From positions 1-22,385 of the forward strand of contig JALSQM010000153.1 of assembly GCA_026985385.1 (NCBI GenBank): a stretch of DNA of 22,385 bases, written 5' to 3'. The translations under genes were made by a program, and so were the position numbers. Below are positions 8,793-15,140 of the stretch, one piece after another. Under the pieces are notes generated by a model that was not told where the DNA came from, searched no databases, and saw only the letters and a program-made list of their open reading frames with translations. The stretch comes from Acidilobaceae archaeon. GTDB lineage: Archaea; Thermoproteota; Thermoprotei_A; Sulfolobales; Acidilobaceae. Positions within the stretch are counted from its first letter, which is position 1. The number at the start of each line of letters is the position of its first letter.

Positions 8793-8814
8793 TTAGTATT
8801 ACTCCACCATTTAG
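8787..8814 (-). repeat. Tandem 10-bp direct repeat CTAAATGGTG spanning the HerA-like start
   Basis: On the minus strand CTAAATGGTG occurs at 8814-8805 and again at 8796-8787, an 18-base period. The second copy contains the ATG GTG start of the HerA-like gene; the first provides its GGTGG ribosome-binding element and would itself read ATG-GTG-GAG-TAA. It may be a small duplication, an operator or a translational control element. Confidence 0.5.
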
Positions 8815-8815
8815 G

Positions 8816-8828
8816 CTTATTTTAGTTT
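8816..8828 (-). promoter_or_regulatory. A/T-rich promoter-like box between the NurA-like and HerA-like genes
   Basis: The 45-base gap between the two genes is strongly A/T rich. On the minus strand it reads AACTAAAATAAGC, a TATA-like element about 30 bases before ATG 8792. This suggests that the ATPase gene may have its own promoter besides read-through from upstream. Confidence 0.4.
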
Positions 8829-8837
8829 ATGCGGGGG

Positions 8838-10484
8838 CTACATAAGCTCGATCCTCTTCTCCCAGCTGCGTACGTAGTAGCGGAGGGGTATGAGCCTCTC
8901 GGCAAGCGGCCTAGCAGTGAGCGCCTCCTCGTATCTAACCCTGCTAGCTATGTCAGCCACCATTACACCCTGGGGGTACTTGTACCTGGTTAAGAAGGCC
9001 TCCAGGAATGCCAGCTCCACTAGGGAGATGGGGCTGCCGGGATCCCTGTAGTACTCTAGCCTGATGGGGGGCGCGTAAGTGTAGGTATCCGAGGCCGCTA
9101 TCAAGCAGGGCTCCAAGGCACTCACACCGGCCCTATAGAGTCTGTCTCCGATGTCGTCACACCTAAGCGGGGGATCCACCACCAAGTACCTGGCCTTTAA
9201 CCTGCTAATAACCCTTAGAATAGTCTCCTTGACATCCTCCATTTGCAGAGCGTTATCCTCGGAGACAGCCCTGGCCTCTATAGCGTCGAGCGCGGAAGCG
9301 TAGAGTTCATGTCTCTCAAACTCTTTGGTGGCGTGGCTGTCCAGGAAGCCGAGGTAGTAGGCGGCCATTATGATGTCTGGGTCGCGCGTGGAAAGCGGCA
9401 GGAGCTGCCCCCTAGCCAAGGCCCTCACTATAGCTCTAACGGACTCTAATCGCCCATCCTCGGCCCCACCGACCTTGCTAACAATAGCTGCGAGACCCGG
9501 CAAGGAGCCCTCCAAAGTCACAGCTCGGTTTATCGCCTCTAGTAGCGGGTTCATAATGTCTGCCATACGACGCCCCAGGGATCTTATCTCCTCTTCGGAC
9601 TCGCAGAGGCACCTGGCGAACCTCTCCGCGTTGATTCCGAGGGGTACTCCAAGTAATTTCGTGGCTTCTGCCGAGGCCACGTGGACAGCGTGTTCACCAT
9701 TAAAATATGGTGAGCGGGCGGCCTCTAAGACTAGGTCTATGATGGCCTCGGCAACCAGCTTGAAGAGTAGCGTAGAAGATCTGCTAGTATCCTCCACTAC
9801 CCCGGCGGGATACGCATCACCATTCTCAGCAGTCTCGTATAGCTCATCTAGTATTAAAGCCATTAAAGCTCCGGAGGATATAGAGTCCCTCCTCTTCCTC
9901 CTTCGAGCCCTATAGATGAGGTCTTCCACGACCCTGTTATCGAGGCCTGCATAGTATAGGGCAGACCTTGCCGTCTCCTCGGGTAAGTCGAAGTTGGGCG
10001 AGAGATACTGGGCTAGTTGCTGGACTAGCGGGCCATCCTTTATGCCCACAATGAGGCCCCTGCCACGCTTGGACTCCTCCCTAAGCCAGCGGAGGAGTGC
10101 TGCGAGCTCCACTATGTATGTGAGGGCCTGTCTCACCCTGTAGTCGCCTCTCGCGTAGAGTAGATGGAGCCTCTGAGGGCCCTCAGGACGGTTGATCTGG
10201 TAGGTGTGATACCACAGCTCCCCGCCTGGTTGCGGTTTCAGCTCTAGCGTGTAGACCGCCAACTTGATTATGGACGCCGGGGTACCCGGGGTCTCCAGGG
10301 TCCTCCCGCCTACATCCACATGTATAATTCTCACCGGTTCCCCCGCTGAGGATATCTTGCCAAGGGCCTCCGACGCTATCTCAGCTAGGTTCCTCCCATA
10401 GGGAGGATCCCCCAACCCCCTTATCCTATCGAGGAGGGCTAGGATAAGGGCCTTCTCGCTCTCGATTAGGGCCAAGCCTCGCAC
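8838..10484 (-). CDS. NurA-like nuclease, long and divergent, partner of the HerA-like ATPase
   Basis: Likely nuclease of the NurA family (RNase H-like fold) acting on DNA threaded by the HerA-like ATPase. Matching elements are an early acidic motif HVDVGGR (D57), an acidic helix VELAALLRWLREES (E126) followed by GIKDGPL (D150), which resembles the NurA metal-binding pair, and a C-terminal YPQGVMVADIASRVRY segment (503-518) like the family's closing motif, with Asp511 where many relatives have His. At 548 residues it exceeds usual NurA (about 330-450); an extra helical region lies around 160-380. GTG 10484 starts 3 bases after the upstream stop, so translation is probably coupled. Composition is A/T-richer than most of the window (27 of 60 G/C at 9841-9900). 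The assignment rests on motif order and HerA pairing; catalytic competence is uncertain. Confidence 0.7.
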   Translation of the reverse strand: MRGLALIESEKALILALLDRIRGLGDPPYGRNLAEIASEALGKISSAGEPVRIIHVDVGGRTLETPGTPASIIKLAVYTLELKPQPGGELWYHTYQINRPEGPQRLHLLYARGDYRVRQALTYIVELAALLRWLREESKRGRGLIVGIKDGPLVQQLAQYLSPNFDLPEETARSALYYAGLDNRVVEDLIYRARRRKRRDSISSGALMALILDELYETAENGDAYPAGVVEDTSRSSTLLFKLVAEAIIDLVLEAARSPYFNGEHAVHVASAEATKLLGVPLGINAERFARCLCESEEEIRSLGRRMADIMNPLLEAINRAVTLEGSLPGLAAIVSKVGGAEDGRLESVRAIVRALARGQLLPLSTRDPDIIMAAYYLGFLDSHATKEFERHELYASALDAIEARAVSEDNALQMEDVKETILRVISRLKARYLVVDPPLRCDDIGDRLYRAGVSALEPCLIAASDTYTYAPPIRLEYYRDPGSPISLVELAFLEAFLTRYKYPQGVMVADIASRVRYEEALTARPLAERLIPLRYYVRSWEKRIELM

Positions 10485-10487
10485 CCC

Positions 10488-10952
10488 CTAGGCTAGCATT
10501 ATGAGGTTGGCCTTCTCCACGGTTTTACCGCAGGGCTCGCTGCTCGCGAGGGCCCTCTCAGCCTCTTCCCTCGGGACGATGGTTGCTACGACGTGTGCTC
10601 CCTTATTGAGGGCCACGAGGGCGGCCCAGACGGCCATGATCTTGCGGCCCCCGGTGACGTCAACGTAGTCCCCGGGTCTTATGAGGCCCCCCAGGGCGTC
10701 GCCCAGCTTCACTAGGTCGGCCTGGCTTCTGACGTCTGGGAAGCCTAGCTGCACCGTCTTAACAGCCGCGCCGGGCAGGCTTCCGTTGGGGCATGGGCAC
10801 TCCCTGAGGATCCTCGCCGCCTCCTCGACCGTCTCCCTAACATTGCCAACGATCACGACCTCCTCAATGTTGACGCCCCTCGATAGGAGTAGGCATAGGC
10901 TCGTATGCGGCGCCCCAGGGGTCAAACCCACCGTAGCTATGAGCCTGGCCAA
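10488..10952 (-). CDS. Small CARF-like (CRISPR-associated Rossmann fold) single-domain protein
   Basis: A 154-residue Rossmann-type protein with the two hallmarks of CARF domains: an N-terminal strand-loop ATVGLTPGAP (6-15) and, at the second-half turn, DVTGGRKIM (98-106), corresponding to the DxTGGxKxM signature of Csx1/Csm6/ring-nuclease proteins that binds cyclic oligoadenylate. No HEPN, PD-(D/E)XK or HTH domain is attached. It could be a ring nuclease, a sensor subunit of the downstream nuclease/ATPase, or a Rossmann protein of other ligand specificity. TTG 10952 is the only good start. A TATA-like ACATTTAGG (about 11005-10997 on minus) precedes it. It leads a three-gene unit: 3 bases to the NurA-like gene, then 45 to the HerA-like gene. 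The fold call is fairly sure, the ligand inferred. Confidence 0.68.
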   Translation of the reverse strand: MARLIATVGLTPGAPHTSLCLLLSRGVNIEEVVIVGNVRETVEEAARILRECPCPNGSLPGAAVKTVQLGFPDVRSQADLVKLGDALGGLIRPGDYVDVTGGRKIMAVWAALVALNKGAHVVATIVPREEAERALASSEPCGKTVEKANLIMLA

Positions 10953-11027
10953 CTGGGATCCCGTAGCCCTCCGGGAAGGACTGGCCGGCCGGGGCCTAAA
11001 TGTGTTCGGGCCGGATCCCTAGAGCGA

Positions 11028-11048
11028 CTGAGCCCCCCGGGGGGTCAG
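11028..11048. repeat. GC palindrome at the end of the DUF5591-like gene
   Basis: CTGA-G-CCCCCC/GGGGGG-TCAG is an almost perfect palindrome with one unpaired G. It covers the stop codon (11045-11047, minus) of the upstream gene and could act in termination before the CARF-like trio, although no T-run follows. Confidence 0.35.
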
Positions 11049-11536
11049 ACCTCTAGGAGGCTTAGCAGGCTCCTCCTGAGGGCCTCCCTATTCGCTTTGC
11101 TCGTGTAGCTTAGAGGGCTGTCTGCTGGGGGTCCGGCCTCTATGATCCTGCCGGCGTGGGGTATGCTCCTGGAGGCCCTTCTGAGGGCCTCCCTGTACGC
11201 CTTGACGTTCACGTAGTATACTATGTAGGCGTAGCGGGTCAGGGCCTCCCTGAGGTCTGCCTCGAGGGCCCTTACCATCAGCTCGAGCCTCCAGGGCTCC
11301 CTCCTGTAGTAGCGGTCGCTGCTGGGGTAGACGTCGCACCACCTGTAGAGGCGCTCCTCCCCCCACGGCACCAGGCCCGGCTTGCAGGAGTCTATAGCTG
11401 CAAGGTCGACTAGGCCTGCCCCGACGAGGTCTCCCAGGGAGGCTAGTATGACCCTCCAGTTCCTGCATAGGCTGTAGTCGCCTAGGCGGACGCAGGGGTT
11501 GCAGGGTAGGACGAGGAGGATCCTACGCTCTGGCAT
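11045..11536 (-). CDS. DUF5591-like protein (ArcS/TGT-associated domain), stand-alone
   Basis: A 163-residue protein resembling the DUF5591 domain found in archaeosine synthase (ArcS) and TGT-related proteins. It has an N-terminal strand LLVLPCNPC (7-15), then a GLVPWGEERLYRWCDVYPSSDRYY region (54-77) matching the GLVPxELExxYPxxxYD pattern, and a C-terminal half with ALTRYAYIVYYVN (98-110). Five Cys (12, 15, 24, 51, 67) might bind a metal. The gene overlaps the TGT-like gene by 14 bases, implying coupled translation and probably a complex that splits into two chains what is one polypeptide in ArcS. Whether the pair acts on tRNA, DNA or another substrate cannot be read from the sequence. ATG 11536 is the start. 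Confidence 0.6.
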   Translation of the reverse strand: MPERRILLVLPCNPCVRLGDYSLCRNWRVILASLGDLVGAGLVDLAAIDSCKPGLVPWGEERLYRWCDVYPSSDRYYRREPWRLELMVRALEADLREALTRYAYIVYYVNVKAYREALRRASRSIPHAGRIIEAGPPADSPLSYTSKANREALRRSLLSLLEV

Positions 11537-12281
11537 GGAGTGCCCCCCTTATCCTCTCTATGTAGCTCCTCATAGCCGCTATGTTAGCCTCGAGGGTCCC
11601 CCGGGCCCTGTGGATGGTCCTCCTCCTATACCGTATCTCGGCAAGCCACCCCCCGCTATCTATGCTGTAGACCCTCCAGAGGAGCCCCCTCCTAGAGAGG
11701 GCCCTAAGCGTCCTCGCGCCGACGCCGAAGAGGTGGAACATGTAGCCCTCTGGGAGGGCCTCTAGGAGGCGCGCTATGAAGCCCGCCCTGGACCTCTCCC
11801 CGTCTAGGCCCCCTATGCCTAGGAGCCTCACGCCCCGGGGGAGCCTCGGGGCCCTCTCAACGGCGCCGATGCGCTCGAGGTCGTTGAGGCTCCCCAGGTA
11901 GCCCTCAACGCTCTGCCCCTGGAGGACTGGGAGGAACTCTCGGGGGTAGGCCTCCATGAACTCCCTGGTTCTAGCGAGAGTGGCCCCGGGATCCCCGGGT
12001 ATATCAGGGGCGGCGACCAGCTCCCAGGGCACCCCGGCGGCTAGGGCCAGGCGCGCGTACTCCCCCACATCAACTCTGACGCCTAGGGCCATAGCATGGT
12101 ATGCCCCACTATCGAGCATCACACCGGCGACAACTCCCCCCTCGACGAGGCCCCTGAGCCTAGAGAGTCCCCCGGGCTTCCAGGTCAGGGTCGTATAGCT
12201 AACCAGCACCCTGACGCCTAGGCCTGAGCCTGAGAGGGCCTCGAGGGCCCTAGCCTTCGTCTCGGATACGTCGGGTAGCAC
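11523..12281 (-). CDS. Compact tRNA-guanine transglycosylase-like protein (TGT/DpdA superfamily)
   Basis: A 252-residue TIM-barrel enzyme of the base-exchange transglycosylase superfamily. Motifs in order are LDSGAYHAM (D57, equivalent of the DSGGFQ base-binding Asp), APDIPGDP (91-98), PVLQGQS (118-124), GIGGL (155-159), FHLFGVG (182-188) and SIDSGGW with D208 at the place of the nucleophilic Asp. All key positions look intact. It lacks the extra domains of tRNA TGT (350-500+ residues) and is nearer in size and motif style to DpdA-type proteins that insert 7-deazaguanines into DNA. The GTG 12281 start is preceded on minus by a TATA-like CCTTATATTC about 60 bases upstream. It overlaps the DUF5591-like gene downstream. 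Possible substrates are tRNA (archaeosine route) or DNA. Superfamily firm, substrate open. Confidence 0.72.
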   Translation of the reverse strand: MLPDVSETKARALEALSGSGLGVRVLVSYTTLTWKPGGLSRLRGLVEGGVVAGVMLDSGAYHAMALGVRVDVGEYARLALAAGVPWELVAAPDIPGDPGATLARTREFMEAYPREFLPVLQGQSVEGYLGSLNDLERIGAVERAPRLPRGVRLLGIGGLDGERSRAGFIARLLEALPEGYMFHLFGVGARTLRALSRRGLLWRVYSIDSGGWLAEIRYRRRTIHRARGTLEANIAAMRSYIERIRGALHARA

Positions 12282-12336
12282 GAGGTAAACGCGGGGTCTC
12301 AGAGCCCGCCACCCAGCCCCGGGAGCTCCCCGTGGG

Positions 12337-12954
12337 TTGAATATAAGGTTAAGCCGCTCCCAGAGCTCGTATCGAGACGGGGGCCTCCCACCCTATAAGC
12401 CCGGTCGAAGGCTGAGGCTCTTGGGGTATAGGCTAGTGGCTGAGCCCCGCCTCTCAAGGCCTGTGCCCCGGGCTCCCGGGGTCTACGTTCTACTCCTCGA
12501 AGTCCGGGGGAGGGTGGTGGTAGAGGCTAGAACCCTCAGAGCCGTGATAGAGCCCGGCCTCTACGCCTACGTGGGGAGCGCCTGCGGCCCCGGGGGCCTG
12601 AGGGCCCGGATCCTCAGGCACCTCAAGAGGAGGAAGAGGGTGTGGTGGCACATAGACAGGCTCACCACAAGCCCCAACGCTGGAGTGCTAGCCGCGGCCT
12701 ACTGCATCACAGACTCCTGCGGGCCCCCCGCCGAGGCGGGGATAGCCCTGTGCCTATCCCGCAGGGGCTACCAGCCCGTGAAGCGCTTCGGCTCAACAGA
12801 CGACCCCCAAGCCGAGAGCCACCTCTACAGGGCACCGCCCACGGAAGGCCTCGAGGGCGCCCTCGCCGACTCCCTAGAATGCCTCGGGGACGCAGCAGGC
12901 TCGGGGAAGTGTGGAACAAGCCTATACGAAGGCGGCAGTCGATCCCAGCCATAG
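12337..12954 (+). CDS. DUF123 family GIY-YIG domain protein
   Basis: Archaeal DUF123 protein, a GIY-YIG-fold domain sometimes fused to endonuclease III and suspected of a DNA-repair role. The core reads PGVYVLL (47-53, GIY strand), GLYAYVGSACGPGG (74-87, YIG strand), LRARILRHL (88-96) with candidate catalytic Arg, then WWHIDRLT (103-110) and a Glu in ESH. The last 40 residues are low-complexity, beyond the usual domain. TTG 12337 is the longest start, but a TATA-like box lies directly on it and another at 12392-12399, so the true start is probably TTG 12421 or GTG 12436, giving about 177 or 172 residues and beginning just before the domain. It is divergent from the TGT-like gene. Family firm, biochemical function unproven. 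Confidence 0.85.
   Translation: MNIRLSRSQSSYRDGGLPPYKPGRRLRLLGYRLVAEPRLSRPVPRAPGVYVLLLEVRGRVVVEARTLRAVIEPGLYAYVGSACGPGGLRARILRHLKRRKRVWWHIDRLTTSPNAGVLAAAYCITDSCGPPAEAGIALCLSRRGYQPVKRFGSTDDPQAESHLYRAPPTEGLEGALADSLECLGDAAGSGKCGTSLYEGGSRSQP
12340..12350. promoter_or_regulatory. Bidirectional TATA-like element between the TGT-like and DUF123 genes
   Basis: AATATAAGG on plus and CCTTATATT on minus lie between two divergent genes. On plus it would place transcription near 12370, downstream of the TTG at 12337, arguing that the DUF123 protein starts at TTG 12421 or GTG 12436. A second box, CTATAAGC (12392-12399), sits about 25 bases before TTG 12421. Confidence 0.5.
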
Positions 12955-13119
12955 AAGCCCTTACACGATGCAGATGAGGCCTTCCCCGGAGCTATGCGGA
13001 CACCGCCCTCGCCGGCATTATGAACCCCCGCCTGCGGGGATTAGGTATGCGCTAGTCCGATCCGAGTAGGGCTGTTTCGGGTTTACGCGGCTTTTAATTG
13101 CTTCTAGAGACCCTTGATG

Positions 13120-13316
13120 TTTAGGCCTCTCATTGCTGTGGGTACCGTGTTACCATAGCTCTGCAGGGTATGTTAGGCTTGTAGCCCATGCAAGCGTAGC
13201 GGTGGCCGCGGTGAGGGGCCCCGCCGGGGAAGCGCAGTGAACCACCCACCGAGTTAGAAAATACGAAAAAGCCTCGGTGGACGGCGAACGCTCTCCTACC
13301 TCATCCACAGCTTTTC
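13120..13316 (+). ncRNA. Candidate structured RNA of unknown class
   Basis: The approximate boundaries come from a TATA-like TTTTAA at 13092-13097, which would start transcription near 13120, and a TTTT run at 13312-13315. Between them CCACCGAG (13246-13253) pairs perfectly with CTCGGTGG (13273-13280) around a 19-base A-rich loop. AGCG (13231-13234) and CGCT (13289-13292) can close an outer stem, and GCTTG/CAAGC forms another hairpin. I compared it by eye with tRNA, SRP RNA (no GGAAGGGAGCA loop), RNase P RNA (no GAGGAAAGUC) and C/D guides (no paired C/D boxes), and none fits. The strand is assumed from the promoter-like box. Confidence 0.3.
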
Positions 13317-13375
13317 GCGTTCCCCTCTCATGCGGCGCTAGATCTACTTTGCTTCAAGGTAGTATTATTTAGTGC

Positions 13376-13383
13376 ATAAATAA
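13376..13383 (+). promoter_or_regulatory. TATA box of the flavoprotein/DUF1641 operon
   Basis: ATAAATAA is preceded by another A/T run, TATTATTTA (13362-13370). It would direct transcription from about 13405, leaving a short leader that contains GGGGTG (13415-13420). Confidence 0.6.
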
Positions 13384-13414
13384 GCCTTCGAAGGGTCTGT
13401 AGCGTAGGGCTTTC

Positions 13415-13420
13415 GGGGTG
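13415..13420 (+). promoter_or_regulatory. Ribosome binding site deciding the flavoprotein start
   Basis: GGGGTG lies 9 bases before ATG 13430 and overlaps the in-frame GTG at 13418. It therefore favours ATG 13430 over the four-codon-longer GTG form. Confidence 0.55.
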
Positions 13421-13429
13421 CTACCTAGT

Positions 13430-14665
13430 ATGACTAAGAAGATAGTCGTAGTGGGAGGAGGTGTGGGGGGAGTAGCGTCATCGCTAATGCTGGCTGATGA
13501 GATCAGGTCTAACAGGCTCGACGCGGAGGTTCTCTTGGTGAGTAAGTCCGAACACCACTACATGCCCCCCCTCTGGCTCGACGTTGCAGTTGACGGGCTC
13601 GACGTTGAGAAGACTAGGGCCCCCCTAAGGGGCGTCGAGTACTATGGGGTTAAGACTCTAATCGACGAGGTGGTTAGTATAGACCTCGCCGAGAGGGAGA
13701 TCGCAACGAGGTCGGGGAGGAGGATAAGCTACGACTACCTGCTCATAGCGCTCGGAACAGTTAATGGCTGGAGCGAGTACCCGGGCCTGGAGGAGGCCGG
13801 GTGGCACAACTACGACCCCGAGTCCGCCAGGGCCTTCAATAGGGCCATAAAGACCTTCCGCGGGGGTAGGATAGTCGTCCTGGTACCCGAGCTCCCCCAT
13901 AGATGCGGTATATACCCGCTCGAGATAACGACGCTTCTAGCCCACTACTACAAGGTGAAGGGCGTTAAAGTCGATATAAAGTACGTCGCCCCCCGCAGCA
14001 TGCTCGGCTATCACCCACTCGACATACTGGGGCCCGACATAGGGAGGCTTGCTAGGGAGATCCTGGAGGGCTATGGGGTTGAAGTAATAGTTCATAAGGG
14101 CCTCGAGAGGGTTGACCCCGAGAAGAGGGTAGTAGTCACCAAGGACGCCGAGATAGAGTATGACATGCTCGTGAAGGTCCCACCGCCCAGGCTGCCGCCC
14201 CTCCTGAGGAGCCCCGACTTCCAGCTCGGCGACGACAAGAGGTTCACGAGGATCCGCACGCCCCACTTCCAGCACCCCGAATACGACGAGGTCTACCTCA
14301 CAGGGGAGCATAGCATGAAGCCCGCGGGCCTAGGGCTAGCCGGAGTGTTCGTCCACTTCGCGAGTATAAGGGCTGCCAGCATGATACTGGAGGATCTCGG
14401 CAGCGTATACAGTCTATACGACTACCCGCCAGTACACTGCGTGGCCTATATAGGCAATGGAGGACTCATCGGGAGCTGCGAGGTAACCTACGATGAGGGT
14501 AAGGGCCACTACAGGTGGAATGACAGGTGCTACGTGACCCTCAGGGGGCCCATGGTGAAGATTTTGAAGAGAACCTTCTACATGTCATGGCTTGGCAGGC
14601 TCCGGTTCCCCCACGCCCCGAAGCCCTCCCTGAGGGAGTTGGGGGTGGAGGCGCATGGCGGCTGA
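13430..14665 (+). CDS. Sulfide:quinone oxidoreductase-like FAD flavoprotein
   Basis: Two-dinucleotide-binding-domain flavoprotein, 411 residues, of the SQR/NDH-2-like family, probably membrane-associated and passing electrons to quinone. Motifs: VVVGGGVGG (6-14, FAD Rossmann loop), YDYLLIALGT (101-110), VPELPHRCGIYPLE (152-164), where C159 aligns with the redox Cys of SQR (the PxxCxxAPxE segment), and LTGEHSMKPAGLGLAGVFVH (290-309, FAD-closing segment). Further Cys are C337, C350 and C367; SQRs use a Cys pair of this spacing for the sulfide/polysulfide bridge. The aligned third active-site Cys near position 110-130 is absent. ATG 13430 is preferred for its GGGGTG site; GTG 13418 is the longer alternative. 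It overlaps the DUF1641 gene by 11 bases, a pairing typical of SQR-like operons. Sulfide as substrate is inference. Confidence 0.82.
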   Translation: MTKKIVVVGGGVGGVASSLMLADEIRSNRLDAEVLLVSKSEHHYMPPLWLDVAVDGLDVEKTRAPLRGVEYYGVKTLIDEVVSIDLAEREIATRSGRRISYDYLLIALGTVNGWSEYPGLEEAGWHNYDPESARAFNRAIKTFRGGRIVVLVPELPHRCGIYPLEITTLLAHYYKVKGVKVDIKYVAPRSMLGYHPLDILGPDIGRLAREILEGYGVEVIVHKGLERVDPEKRVVVTKDAEIEYDMLVKVPPPRLPPLLRSPDFQLGDDKRFTRIRTPHFQHPEYDEVYLTGEHSMKPAGLGLAGVFVHFASIRAASMILEDLGSVYSLYDYPPVHCVAYIGNGGLIGSCEVTYDEGKGHYRWNDRCYVTLRGPMVKILKRTFYMSWLGRLRFPHAPKPSLRELGVEAHGG

Positions 14666-15107
14666 GGAGGTCTCAGGCGTAGAGGAGGCCGTCGAGGTCG
14701 ACGCCCTCAAAGAGCTGGCGGAAGTGGCCGTCCAGCTCAAGAAGGCCGGCATAATAGACGCCCTCAAAGAGCTACTCACGGACTATGAGGGTAAAATGGC
14801 GACGATCTCCAACGACATAGCGCTCTTCCGCCTCATAGCACTAGCCAACACGATCCTAGACTCCCTACGGCGCCTCGAGCCCTCCGATGTACAAAGGATA
14901 AAGAGGAACAGCGAGACCATACTCTACTGCCTCATCCAGGGCCTCGAGGCCAGTGATCCCTCGAACGTGAAGCCCGTGGGGCTCACAGGCCTGCTATCCG
15001 CCCTAAGAGACGAGGACGTCCAGAGGGGCCTCGGCCTACTCGTGGGCCTCGCAAAGCATCTAGGCGCCTGCACCCGGCGAGGCTCCCCAGGAGGCGGGGC
15101 GCCATAG
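14655..15107 (+). CDS. DUF1641 family protein, partner of the SQR-like flavoprotein
   Basis: A 150-residue, mostly helical DUF1641 protein. Family members are repeatedly encoded beside SQR-like flavoproteins or formate dehydrogenases, with unknown molecular role, perhaps an accessory subunit. Visible features are an acidic N-terminus, a central helix with YEGKMATISNDIALFRL, and the C-terminal signature GLTGLLSALRDEDVQRGLGLLVGLAKHLG (about 109-137, shown here only as its outline), containing the family's typical GL-x-LL...D-x-DVQ-x-GL pattern. ATG 14655 overlaps the upstream gene's end (TGA 14663-14665), so translation is coupled. It ends 33 bases from the convergent ATP synthase subunit C gene. 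Confidence 0.8.
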   Translation: MAAEEVSGVEEAVEVDALKELAEVAVQLKKAGIIDALKELLTDYEGKMATISNDIALFRLIALANTILDSLRRLEPSDVQRIKRNSETILYCLIQGLEASDPSNVKPVGLTGLLSALRDEDVQRGLGLLVGLAKHLGACTRRGSPGGGAP

Positions 15108-15140
15108 CTGCCGGGCGGCCTAGACGCTGGCCCCGAGGAG

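Larger units (their letters stand above)
12955..13429. other. 475-base non-coding region with promoter boxes and inverted repeats
   Basis: No convincing reading frame, tRNA T-loop or CRISPR repeat was found here. The region holds a TATA-like TTTTAA (13092-13097), a GC-rich segment (13140-13240) able to fold into several short hairpins (for example GCTTG/CAAGC at 13177-13195 and CCCC-GCC-GGGG near 13219-13229), a strong 8-bp inverted repeat (13246-13280), a TTTT tract (13312-13315) and, at its end, the promoter of the flavoprotein gene. The middle is a candidate RNA gene, described separately. Confidence 0.6.

Noticed and set aside
9370..9915. 181-residue plus-strand open frame opposite the NurA-like gene
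   Set aside because: Ser/Ala-rich shadow composition, no ribosome binding site or recognisable motif, and fully inside a supported gene.
11028..11048. GC palindrome as a bacterial-type intrinsic terminator
   Set aside because: It overlaps a stop codon and has no T-run after it on either strand, and archaeal termination does not depend on such hairpins; it was kept only as a repeat.
12707..12952. Open frames in the 3-prime part of the DUF123 gene on both strands
   Set aside because: Arg/Pro/Gly-rich shadows; only the DUF123 frame has a recognisable domain.
12955..13429. CRISPR array or tRNA in the long non-coding gap
   Set aside because: No repeated 24-37 base unit and no T-loop TTCRAAT-type sequence was found on either strand by eye.
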